A DNA stretch of 64,000 nucleotides from G041228335 sp964580905 (lineage in GTDB: Bacteria > Pseudomonadota > Alphaproteobacteria > Puniceispirillales > UBA1172). Positions within the stretch are counted from its first letter, which is position 1. Each line of letters starts with the position of its first letter. Shown here piece by piece: positions 44,721 to 52,707 of this stretch. The stretch is from the NCBI GenBank assembly GCA_964580905.1, contig CAZOLR010000003.1, positions 49,809 through 113,808 on the forward strand. Direction: 5' to 3'. The notes below the pieces were generated by a model. It saw nothing but the letters and a program-made list of their open reading frames with translations. It made no database searches and was not told the origin of the DNA. A program made the position numbers and the translations under genes.

Positions 44721-45470
44721 TTCAGGGCGAATTGGTGTTGCGGCGATAAGGCCTCCGTCAACAGTCAGTGTCTGGCCTGTGACGAAAGCGGCTTCGTCGG
44801 AAAGAAGCCAGGTAACCGCTGCGGCGATATCCTCCGGTCTGCCGAAACGTCCTGTAGCGTGTCTGTTGAGCGCATCTTGCCGGGCTTTTTCCGGGTCGGA
44901 TGAAAGGGCAAAGGCCGCATCTGCCATACCGGTCATTATCCAGCCCGGGCAAATCGCGTTGCATCTGATCCCGTCTTTGCCATGATCAACGGCAACGGAT
45001 CGCGTCAGGCCATGAACAAATGCCTTTGAGGCGTTATAAAGCGCCATGGAAGGATCGGCGTGGTTGCCGGAGATGGAGCCGATATTCACGATACTGCCGC
45101 CACCGCCCCTGATCATTATCGGTAGTGCTGCCCGTGTTGTCAGGAAGACGCCTTTTGCGTTGATACCCATGACGCGGTCCCAATCCTCATCGGTTGAATC
45201 GACGACGGTTTTTTCCACCTGAATACCGGCATTATTGACGAGCATATCAAGGCGCCCGCTGAGGTTTTCAACCAAAGCGAAGATGCGGTTTACAGCATCG
45301 GCATCAGAGATATCCGCCGTGATCCATTCCGCTTTCGGGTTGAGATGATCCGGACGGGGGCCACGCCCGCACGTGATAACCCGTATCTGGTCGTCAATGA
45401 GGCGGTTGACAATCGCAGCGCCGATGCCGCGACTGCCGCCGGTGACGAGTGCTGCCTTTTGTTCAGTCAT
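44712..45470 (-). CDS. Short-chain dehydrogenase/reductase
   Basis: Classical SDR of 252 residues: cofactor motif TGGSRGIGAAI, NNAG, catalytic Ser in IGSISGN, YNASK (Tyr and Lys), and PGWIMT. The ADH-like VDGG near the C-terminus is intact. Together with carnitine dehydrogenase and the aldehyde dehydrogenase it lies within one co-directional run. The substrate is unknown; a hydroxy acid or malic-semialdehyde-type compound is possible in this context. Confidence 0.85.
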   Translation of the reverse strand: MTEQKAALVTGGSRGIGAAIVNRLIDDQIRVITCGRGPRPDHLNPKAEWITADISDADAVNRIFALVENLSGRLDMLVNNAGIQVEKTVVDSTDEDWDRVMGINAKGVFLTTRAALPIMIRGGGGSIVNIGSISGNHADPSMALYNASKAFVHGLTRSVAVDHGKDGIRCNAICPGWIMTGMADAAFALSSDPEKARQDALNRHATGRFGRPEDIAAAVTWLLSDEAAFVTGQTLTVDGGLIAATPIRPELS

Positions 45471-45490
45471 CGGACATCCCCAAGCCTGTT

Positions 45491-46921
45491 CTAGTCATGG
45501 GCAATCATGACATGACGCGGTACGGTATAATCCTCAAGCGCATAGATGGACATATCCTTGCCATATCCGGAAGCTTTCATCCCGCCATGCGGCATTTCGG
45601 ACACCCCGACAAGATGGGTGTTGACCCAAGTGATGCCGTAGCGGAGACGGGCAACTGTCTTCATGGCTTTGCCCACATCCTTTGTCCATACCGAGGAGGC
45701 GAGACCGTATCTCGTATCATTGGCCCAAGAAATGGCCGTTTCCACATCGGTAAAACGAGTGGCCGTGACCACTGGGCCGAAAATTTCTTCCTGAACAACC
45801 TGATCACCTTGGCCGGCATTGGCGATAAGGGTGGGTTCGACAAAGAAACCGCTGCCAGCCATGGTTTTGCCACCGGTCACGATTTCCAGTTTGCTGTCAT
45901 CGCCGGCCGCGCCAAGAATTGTTTTTACGCGCTCAAACTGGCCTTGGGTGATGATCGGGCCCATCTCGGTATCTTCGGCGTCGGGCTGGCCGGTCTTGAT
46001 GGAGGCGATAGCACTTCCCATATCGGCGACAAAATTATCGTAAATGCGGTCAGCAACGTAATATCGGCACGGCTGGGTGCAATCCTGACCGGCGTTGTAG
46101 AAAGAGAACATTTTGAGATTCTCGATAACGCTCTCAATATCCGCGTCATCATAAATGATCACCGGAGCTTTTCCTCCCAGTTCGAGATGCGTGTTCTTGA
46201 TGGTGGAAGAAGCCGCCTCAAGCACTTTGCTTGCCGTGCGGATGGAACCGGTCAGCGAAATAAATTCCACTCCATCGTGGTTGATAAGGCTGTTGCCGGT
46301 TGTCTCACCACGGCCTGAAATGATATTCACCACCCCTTTGGGATAAATATCATTCAGCATATGTGCCAGTTTCAGGGTGGTGAGCGGAGTTAATTCCGAT
46401 GGCTTGAGCACCATGGTGCATCCGGTGGCAAGGGGAGGCGCCAGTTTCCAGGCGGCCATCATCAGCGGGTAGTTCCAGGGGCTGATGCTGGCGACAATAC
46501 CTACGGGATCACGGCGGATCATGGAGGTGAAACCTTCCATGTATTCACCGGCGGCAATACCGTTCAGACTTCGGACGGCGCCGGCCATAAACCGGAAAAG
46601 ATCAACGCAAGCCGCCATTTCATCGCGGGCGGCCTCTATCGGCTTTCCCGTATCCAGTGACTCCAGCGCGGCATAGGCGTCCAGTTCCGCTTCAAGACGA
46701 TTGGCAACGTCAAGCAACAGGCCTGATCTGGCCCCGGGAGTCATGGCTGCAAATGCTGGAAAAGCTTCGGTTGCGCTCCGAACAGCCGCATCAACCTGTG
46801 TTGCTGAGGCTTCAGCAACCGTGCAGATTTTCTTGCCGGTCGCGGGGTTCAGTACATCAACCGCATCACCATCACCGGCGACGATTTCCCCGTTAATGAG
46901 CAGATCAACATCATAGGTCAT
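45491..46921 (-). CDS. Aldehyde dehydrogenase, PatD/BetB-like
   Basis: A 476-residue NAD-dependent aldehyde dehydrogenase with the catalytic Glu in LELGGKAPVI and Cys in NAGQDCTQPCR. Over its length it closely follows E. coli gamma-aminobutyraldehyde dehydrogenase (for example FRFMAGAVRSLNG, EGFTSMIRRDPVGIVASISPWNYPLMMAAWKLAP), an enzyme group that also accepts betaine aldehyde and trimethylaminobutyraldehyde. In this island likely substrates are betaine aldehyde or an aminoaldehyde from the class III aminotransferase. Strong AAGGAGAG start. Confidence 0.9.
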   Translation of the reverse strand: MTYDVDLLINGEIVAGDGDAVDVLNPATGKKICTVAEASATQVDAAVRSATEAFPAFAAMTPGARSGLLLDVANRLEAELDAYAALESLDTGKPIEAARDEMAACVDLFRFMAGAVRSLNGIAAGEYMEGFTSMIRRDPVGIVASISPWNYPLMMAAWKLAPPLATGCTMVLKPSELTPLTTLKLAHMLNDIYPKGVVNIISGRGETTGNSLINHDGVEFISLTGSIRTASKVLEAASSTIKNTHLELGGKAPVIIYDDADIESVIENLKMFSFYNAGQDCTQPCRYYVADRIYDNFVADMGSAIASIKTGQPDAEDTEMGPIITQGQFERVKTILGAAGDDSKLEIVTGGKTMAGSGFFVEPTLIANAGQGDQVVQEEIFGPVVTATRFTDVETAISWANDTRYGLASSVWTKDVGKAMKTVARLRYGITWVNTHLVGVSEMPHGGMKASGYGKDMSIYALEDYTVPRHVMIAHD

Positions 46922-46942
46922 GTTCTCTCCTTTTCCTGATAA

Positions 46943-47878
46943 TTAAAATCCGACGGCATCGCCGCCTTTCAGGGCCAGTCTTTGTCTGGCTTCCTCAGGT
47001 GTTGCGACGGTCAGCGACAGGTCTTCGACGATGCGGCGGATCTTGGCAACCTGATCTGCGTTACTGCGGGCAAGTTCACCTTTGCCGATATAAAGGCTGT
47101 CTTCGAGGCCGACACGCAGATTTCCTCCAAGCAGTCCGGCCGTGGTGGCAAAGCCCATCTGATTTTTCCCTGCGGCAAGGACGGACCATTCGTAATCATC
47201 CCCGAAAAGGCGGTCAGCGACGGTATTCATATGGACAAGGTTATCAATTTCAGCGCCTGCACCACCCAGAATTCCATAGATCAGCTGCAGGAAAAAGGGC
47301 GGCTTGATCAGTCCCTTATCCACAAAATGAGCCACGGTATAAAGATGACCAAGATCATAACATTCCATTTCAAATCTGGTGCCATGTCCTTCGCCTAAAT
47401 CCTTAAGAACTGTTTCAATATCATTGAAAGTATTTTTAAAAATGAAGTCTTTTGTCATTTCAAGGAATTCCGGCTCCCATGTGTTTTCCCAGCTGGTGTA
47501 TTTGTCCAGCATCGGGAAGATGCCAAAATTCATCGATCCCATATTGAGTGACGCCATTTCCGGGCTCGCCCTGCGTGCCGCCGCCAGCCTTTCGTCCAGC
47601 GTCATGCCGAGCCCGCCACCTGTGGAGATATTGATCACCGCATCGGAACTCTGCTTGATGACAGGAAGAAACTGCATGAAAACATCCGGATCTGCGGTAG
47701 GGCGTCCGTTTTCAGGGTTCCGGGCATGCAGATGAATGATCGAGGCCCCGGCTTCAGAAGCGGCGATGGCTTCGGCGGCGATTTGCTGCGGCGTTACCGG
47801 CAAATGCGGTGACATGGTCGGGGTATGGATACCGCCGGTAACAGCACAGGTTATGATTACACTTTTTGCCTTTGCCAT
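46943..47878 (-). CDS. Beta-keto acid cleavage enzyme (BKACE/DUF849), probably dehydrocarnitine-cleaving
   Basis: Zinc enzyme of PF05853: cleaves a beta-keto acid with acetyl-CoA to acetoacetate and a new CoA ester. The 311-residue product shows the HLHAR metal motif, INISTGGG, and the late GxExNL-like region. Start ATG 47878 has GAGGAG seven bases upstream. Because carnitine dehydrogenase lies in the same run, I infer the substrate is 3-dehydrocarnitine, giving acetoacetate and betainyl-CoA; 3-keto-5-aminohexanoate is the alternative. Confidence 0.82.
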   Translation of the reverse strand: MAKAKSVIITCAVTGGIHTPTMSPHLPVTPQQIAAEAIAASEAGASIIHLHARNPENGRPTADPDVFMQFLPVIKQSSDAVINISTGGGLGMTLDERLAAARRASPEMASLNMGSMNFGIFPMLDKYTSWENTWEPEFLEMTKDFIFKNTFNDIETVLKDLGEGHGTRFEMECYDLGHLYTVAHFVDKGLIKPPFFLQLIYGILGGAGAEIDNLVHMNTVADRLFGDDYEWSVLAAGKNQMGFATTAGLLGGNLRVGLEDSLYIGKGELARSNADQVAKIRRIVEDLSLTVATPEEARQRLALKGGDAVGF

Positions 47879-47905
47879 GATCGTTCTCCTCAAGTCATTT
47901 CAAAT

Positions 47906-48688
47906 TCAGAGTTTCATCTGCTGTACCTGTGCGGTCAAGCCACCATCAAGAACCCATAACTGTCCTGATGCGTACCGCGCTTCGTCGCCGGCAAGCCAGT
48001 TGACCAGCCCGGCCACATCATCCGGGGTTCCGTAACGACGCATCGGATGCACATCACGGACAGCCTGCTGAAGGCTTTCGATATCACCGCTGTCGCCAAA
48101 AAAGCTCTGCAGCATCGGGGTGTCTATATATCCCGGGCATATCGCGTTGACGCGGATTCCTTCAGGGCCGTAGTCGCAGGCCATTGCCCGGGTGAGCGCA
48201 TGCACAGCGCCTTTTGTTGCGCAATATGCCGCAAGGCCGGGGTCTGCAATAAATCCGTCATAGGAGCCGAAATTGATGATGGATCCGTTGCCGGCTTTTC
48301 GCATCAGGGGCAGGGCATGTTTACTTGTCAGAAACGTGCCGGTCACGTTCACCGCAAAGATATGGTTCCATTCATCCAGCGTGGTGTCTTCAATGGTTTT
48401 CTCAATTTCAATACCAGCGGCGTTGACCAGAATATCCATCCTGCCGAATTCAGCCTCAAGAGTGGCCATGGTCCCGATGATGCTGGCCTCACTGGTTATA
48501 TCCGCTTCGATGAAATTCACGCCCGTGGGCAGGGTTGCCGAAGGTTTCTTGCGGTCTGTTGCGATCACGGTTGCGCCTTCGCGTGAGAGCCGCCTGCAAA
48601 TGGCTGTGCCTATGCCGCCTGTGCCGCCGGTTACAAGGGCAATACGTCCTTCAAGTGGTTGTGTTGCGTTTACGGATTGCCCGCTCAT
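47906..48688 (-). CDS. Short-chain dehydrogenase/reductase
   Basis: Second SDR of the run, 260 residues: TGGTGGIGTAI cofactor site, NAAG, YCATKGAVHALTR with catalytic Tyr and Lys, PGYIDTPM. Its ATG overlaps the stop of the Rieske gene (ATGA), so oxygenase and dehydrogenase are co-translated; it probably oxidises the oxygenase product. Exact substrate unknown. Confidence 0.85.
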   Translation of the reverse strand: MSGQSVNATQPLEGRIALVTGGTGGIGTAICRRLSREGATVIATDRKKPSATLPTGVNFIEADITSEASIIGTMATLEAEFGRMDILVNAAGIEIEKTIEDTTLDEWNHIFAVNVTGTFLTSKHALPLMRKAGNGSIINFGSYDGFIADPGLAAYCATKGAVHALTRAMACDYGPEGIRVNAICPGYIDTPMLQSFFGDSGDIESLQQAVRDVHPMRRYGTPDDVAGLVNWLAGDEARYASGQLWVLDGGLTAQVQQMKL

Positions 48689-49806
48689 GCTATTTTCTCC
48701 CCGAGATAAGCCTTGCGGACAAGACTGTGGAAATGATGCACGGCGTGTTCGCTCAACCCGGATCCATCGGGGTCAACCATATATCTGCCTTGCTGATAGG
48801 CCGGGGTCTGCATACCGCGCTGGACACTTTCAACGAGGCTGATATCTTCCGGCTGAAGGATATCATCGATAAATTCTATGGCTTCTTTTTCTTCCTCAAG
48901 CACCTCAGCGCTTTCAAAGAAAAAATCAAATTCTTCATAGGTTTCCTCAGGTCCCACCGGATAGAACCTCCAGACCATGAAATTTCCCCGCCCGGGATAT
49001 CGCATCAGCGTCGTATTGGGCCAGAGATACCATACAGCGTGGTCGGTTACGCTGGCACCGTCCGTGCTGTAGGCTTTGTTATCGCTGCGCCCGGCCTTAG
49101 CCATATGACTCGAATAAATTCCATGGGTTTCAACTCTGTATGTATCCATTTCGATTAGCGTACAGAAATCCTTATGGGCAACAGGACAGTGGTAGCATTC
49201 GAGAAAATTATCCACCACTGACTTCCAGTTGGCCTTGATCGTGTAGGTCAGGCGATGCGCGAAGGTCAGACGACCCAGATCAGGGGCATAACGCATGATT
49301 TCACCGGCCAGATTGCCGGATTGAACGGCAAGTGGTGATGCCTCAGGATCAAGATTGACAAAAACAAGATGACAGAAAACTTCGATCTGCACCTGATCAA
49401 GACAAAAATCGTCCCCATCAAAATTTTCGATGAAACGAGATTGTCTGGCTTCAAGGAAGGTGCCGTCAAGATCATAAGACCATGAATGATAGGGACAGAT
49501 TATTCGTTTTGTTTGTCCGCTACCTTTGAGAAGTTCATGGCCACGATGTTTGCAGACATTATAAAACGCCCGCAATTCTCCGTCTTTTCCGCGAAGCGCA
49601 ACGATGCTTTGTCCCTGGATATTCATGGCGACATACTGGCCGGGCTCGCGGAGATTTTCTTCATGACAAACAAACTGCCAGGACCGGTGAAAAATCTCTT
49701 TCTGATCAACCTTTAGCCAGCATGGGTCAATATAGGCATCCTTATGCATGGAAAGTGACCGGGCGGGGGCATCGTCCCATCCGGTGAACAGTCTTTCTGC
49801 TGACAT
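48685..49806 (-). CDS. Rieske oxygenase, CntA/GbcA/choline-monooxygenase type
   Basis: A 373-residue alpha subunit, the same length as carnitine monooxygenase YeaW/CntA (about 371-374). Rieske ligands Cys85-x-His87 (VCKHRG) and Cys104-x2-His107 (CPYHSW); mononuclear iron site His206 and His211 in ECYHCPVAH, with the bridging Glu203 typical of quaternary-ammonium oxygenases; C-terminal VESVQRG and GSGLSEHAVHHFH follow CntA closely. ATG 49806 has AAGGAGAC upstream. It sits 23 bases behind choline sulfatase and overlaps the SDR. Candidate reactions are carnitine cleavage, betaine demethylation or choline hydroxylation. No reductase partner is in the window. Confidence 0.88.
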   Translation of the reverse strand: MSAERLFTGWDDAPARSLSMHKDAYIDPCWLKVDQKEIFHRSWQFVCHEENLREPGQYVAMNIQGQSIVALRGKDGELRAFYNVCKHRGHELLKGSGQTKRIICPYHSWSYDLDGTFLEARQSRFIENFDGDDFCLDQVQIEVFCHLVFVNLDPEASPLAVQSGNLAGEIMRYAPDLGRLTFAHRLTYTIKANWKSVVDNFLECYHCPVAHKDFCTLIEMDTYRVETHGIYSSHMAKAGRSDNKAYSTDGASVTDHAVWYLWPNTTLMRYPGRGNFMVWRFYPVGPEETYEEFDFFFESAEVLEEEKEAIEFIDDILQPEDISLVESVQRGMQTPAYQQGRYMVDPDGSGLSEHAVHHFHSLVRKAYLGEKIA

Positions 49807-49829
49807 GCTTTTGTCTCCTTCAGGCATCG

Positions 49830-51341
49830 TTAATTCCGCGAAAACGGAGGAAATCTTGTTTTTTCTGCCGCGACAGTCCAGTCCATGTGATTGCGGACAT
49901 ATTCGTTGGATGCATCGCGGCGGGGCTGGTAATCCCAGGAGGTGAGCCTGCCTTCCTGCATGGCCTTGTGCACGGCCCTCCTTTGACGCTGGGTTGCCAT
50001 CACATTTTCACGAATGGCCTCACTGTTCCAGCGATAGGCAACTTCTTCGGCAAAAGCCGCCGTTTCTGCGGCATAATCAGGGTTGTCGGCCAGATTATTA
50101 CGCTCATCCGGGTCCTGGGACAGATCGTAAAGCTGGGGCGGGTCGATATCGCAGTGGATGTATTTCATATGACCACGCCGGATCATATAGATCGGGTGTG
50201 ACGCACATTCCGCACAATACTCCCCGATGGCTTCATCTTTTGTATCGCTACCGCCTTTGGCGACTGGCCACAGAGATCGTCCGTCTACAGGCATCCCCAG
50301 TTCAGGGTCAATACCGGCAATATCATTGAGGGTGGGGAGGATATCGACAAGCGAACAAGCGCTGGTTATGTGCTGTTGTTTTACCCCGGGTCCGGCCATG
50401 ATCAGCGGCACACGGGCGGAATGTTCAAAGAAATTCATCTTGTACCAGAGACCGCGCTCACCCAGCATGTCACCGTGATCCGCGGTGACGATGATAATTG
50501 TGTTTTCCAGAAACCCGGCTTCTTCAAGGGTTTTGACCAGTTCCCCCACCTTGCTGTCAAAATAGGACGTGTTGGCGTAATACGCCCGACGTGCGGCACG
50601 TATCTCATCGTCGGTGACGCTGATCTGATCTGCCTCTATCCCGTGCATGAGCCGTTTTGTATGGGCGTCGGCTTCCGGAATATTCCGGGGCATGTCGATT
50701 TCACTGTCGGTATAAAGCTTCCACCATTCAGGGCGCGCGACATATGGATCATGGGGATGGATAAAGCTGGCCACCATGCAGAAAGGGGTCACCTTTTCCA
50801 TGGCATATTCGAAAATCTTACGGCGGGCAAAAAAAGCAACTTCCTCATCATATTCGATCTGAAAAGTGGTGGCGGCTTCACCGGCTTCTTTCACCGAGTC
50901 CATGTTATGGTACCATTTGTCGATGCGCTCATCCGGCATTTCCCAGTCTGGTGTCCAGGCATGATCGGAGGGGTAGACATCGGTGGTGATACGTTCTTCG
51001 AAACCATGCAGCTGGTCCGGGCCGACAAAATGCATCTTCCCCGAAAGACAGGTGCGATACCCGGCCTGACGGAGGTAATGCGCAAAGGTCGGGACGGAGG
51101 CCGGAAACTCCGCGGCGTTATCGTAGGCGGCAATTCTGGTGATGAGCTGCCCTGACATGAAACTGAAACGTGAGGGGGCGCAAAGGGGGGAATTGCAATA
51201 CGCCGCATCAAACCGGCTTCCCCTCCGGGCAAGCTCATCCATATGCGGTGTTTTGACAACCGGATGTCCATACGTGCCGGTAAATTGCGGTGCCAGCTGA
51301 TCTGCCATGATCAACAGAATGTTGGGGGTCTGGGTCGTCAT
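49830..51341 (-). CDS. betC: Choline-sulfatase
   Basis: Hydrolyses choline-O-sulfate to choline and sulfate. The 503-residue type I sulfatase has the formylglycine-forming Cys54 in CAPSR, the N-terminal metal motif IMADQ, TADHGDMLGERG with metal ligands, and the C-terminal region RLTSWDYQPRRDASNEYVRNHMDW that characterises choline sulfatases. ATG 51341 (third of three in-frame Met codons) gives the best spacing to GAGG and places Cys at 54 as in rhizobial BetC. First gene of the minus-strand run; divergent from the AraC regulator. No choline dehydrogenase BetA is present in the window. Confidence 0.9.
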   Translation of the reverse strand: MTTQTPNILLIMADQLAPQFTGTYGHPVVKTPHMDELARRGSRFDAAYCNSPLCAPSRFSFMSGQLITRIAAYDNAAEFPASVPTFAHYLRQAGYRTCLSGKMHFVGPDQLHGFEERITTDVYPSDHAWTPDWEMPDERIDKWYHNMDSVKEAGEAATTFQIEYDEEVAFFARRKIFEYAMEKVTPFCMVASFIHPHDPYVARPEWWKLYTDSEIDMPRNIPEADAHTKRLMHGIEADQISVTDDEIRAARRAYYANTSYFDSKVGELVKTLEEAGFLENTIIIVTADHGDMLGERGLWYKMNFFEHSARVPLIMAGPGVKQQHITSACSLVDILPTLNDIAGIDPELGMPVDGRSLWPVAKGGSDTKDEAIGEYCAECASHPIYMIRRGHMKYIHCDIDPPQLYDLSQDPDERNNLADNPDYAAETAAFAEEVAYRWNSEAIRENVMATQRQRRAVHKAMQEGRLTSWDYQPRRDASNEYVRNHMDWTVAAEKTRFPPFSRN

Positions 51342-51534
51342 CATCATTTCCTCAAGAAAACGTATCGATACTTTTCATCTTTACAGCTGAAACGCGATAT
51401 CACCTGTCGATCTTGAGTTAATTCTCGCCTTGTAACATGTATTTTTTCGTCATAAATTTGATATATTAAGACATTATGCAACGGCGTTGACCAGGGTTTG
51501 CAGCTGTCTTGACGATTATCTGAAAACTTAAGAG

Positions 51535-51548
51535 AACGGAGTCCCGTT
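51535..51548 (+). promoter_or_regulatory. Hairpin over the likely Shine-Dalgarno of the AraC regulator
   Basis: AACGG (51535-51539) and CCGTT (51544-51548) with a 4-base loop enclose GGAG (51538-51541), the only good ribosome-binding sequence before the regulator. It could mask translation initiation. Confidence 0.35.
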
Positions 51549-51584
51549 ATTCAGAATCTGACGACAAATGTAACCCGGATCGGG

Positions 51585-52553
51585 ATGGTTCTTGTCCCGG
51601 ATTTCAATCTTCTCGCGGCGACGGCCTTTCTCGATGGTTTCCGCGCGGCTAACTATCTTGCCGGTGTTCGATTATATGAATGGTCTATGATCTCTCATGC
51701 CGGAAGAAACATCAGAGCGAGTAACGGGATGATGACTTCTGTGCAGGAATTTGATCAATTTTCTGCACCCACCCCTTTTGATCTGGTCGTGATCAATTCA
51801 AGCTGGACTCCTGAAGCCTATAGAGACCCTGTGTTACTAAACTGGTTGCGTAAACAGGCAAGAGGCGGGGCCAGACTTGGCGGGCTGGATACGGGTGTCT
51901 TTCTTCTTGGTTATGCGGGTTTGCTTGGCGGTGCCAGCTATGCGCTGCATTTTGAACATATCGCCGCCGCGCAGGAAATTTTCCCTGATATACTTATCCA
52001 TGAAGGGCTTTTTACCCATGAAAGATCACGCTTCAGCGCGGCCGGTGGTGTCGCGGCGCTGGATCTTGCACTGAATATGATAGGAGAGGAGCATGGCGCA
52101 GACTTGGCGCAAGCGGCCGCGTCCTATGTTTTTCACGAACGCATCAGGTCTGGTGCGGAACGGCAGACAGATTTTCACATGCTGGGTGGCGGAAACTTCC
52201 CGCCAATCCTCCTGCAGGCTTTATCCATGATGCACTCCAACCTTGATCAGCCGCTCAAGATCAGCGAAATAGCCGGAGAGCTGGATGTCTCGCAACGCCA
52301 GCTTGACCGGGTTTTCATCCGGTATACCGGTCAGTCACCTGTGCGGAATTACCTTGATATTCGTCTTTCTCATGCATTCAGACTGGTAACCCAGACAGAT
52401 TTAAGTTTTCTTGAAGTTGCTGTTGCCAGCGGATTTTCTTCACGTGAACATTTTTCACGGGCATATAAAAAGCGATTTGCCCTATCCCCTTCAGATGGAC
52501 GCCTCAGGGGCAGAACACCGTTTCAGTTCCGAACGGACATTTCTGCCCGCTAA
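51585..52553 (+). CDS. AraC-family regulator with DJ-1/PfpI-like domain (GlxA/GbdR/CdhR group)
   Basis: A 322-residue regulator from ATG 51585. Residues 1-170 are a class I glutamine amidotransferase-like sensor domain, and 215-310 are two AraC helix-turn-helix units (IAGELDVSQRQLDRVF; EVAVASGFSSREHFSRAYKKRF). GbdR (betaine) and CdhR (carnitine) of Pseudomonas share this architecture, so it probably controls the divergent catabolic run and the betaine transporter behind it. ATG 51585 falls inside the first strand (RIGMVLVPDF), and the frame is open to 51513 with no ATG, GTG or TTG; a non-standard start upstream is possible. Confidence 0.85.
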   Translation: MVLVPDFNLLAATAFLDGFRAANYLAGVRLYEWSMISHAGRNIRASNGMMTSVQEFDQFSAPTPFDLVVINSSWTPEAYRDPVLLNWLRKQARGGARLGGLDTGVFLLGYAGLLGGASYALHFEHIAAAQEIFPDILIHEGLFTHERSRFSAAGGVAALDLALNMIGEEHGADLAQAAASYVFHERIRSGAERQTDFHMLGGGNFPPILLQALSMMHSNLDQPLKISEIAGELDVSQRQLDRVFIRYTGQSPVRNYLDIRLSHAFRLVTQTDLSFLEVAVASGFSSREHFSRAYKKRFALSPSDGRLRGRTPFQFRTDISAR

Positions 52554-52596
52554 AGACATGTTTAATTATGGACATCCTCAATACGGAAGGGAGATC

Positions 52597-52707
52597 ATGT
52601 TTTTACTTGCAAGAACAGAATTTGTATTGAACGATGTAAAAGTCAGTGTTTCGTCAACATTGTTAAGCAAAAATAAAGACAAGAAGGGAGATATGTATAA
52701 TGTTTAA
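52597..52707 (+). CDS. Possible 36-codon leader ORF upstream of the betaine-binding protein
   Basis: A short frame with ATG 52597 preceded by GGAAGGGAG and ending eight bases inside the binding-protein gene (stop 52705-52707). The overlap would couple the two translations. No signal peptide or homology can be seen, and it may be chance; the next gene has its own strong site AAGGGAG. Confidence 0.3.
   Translation: MFLLARTEFVLNDVKVSVSSTLLSKNKDKKGDMYNV

Noticed and set aside
45449..46318. Open frame of 289 codons on the plus strand opposite the aldehyde dehydrogenase
   Set aside because: The minus strand carries an unbroken, highly conserved enzyme with its catalytic residues, so the plus-strand frame is a shadow.
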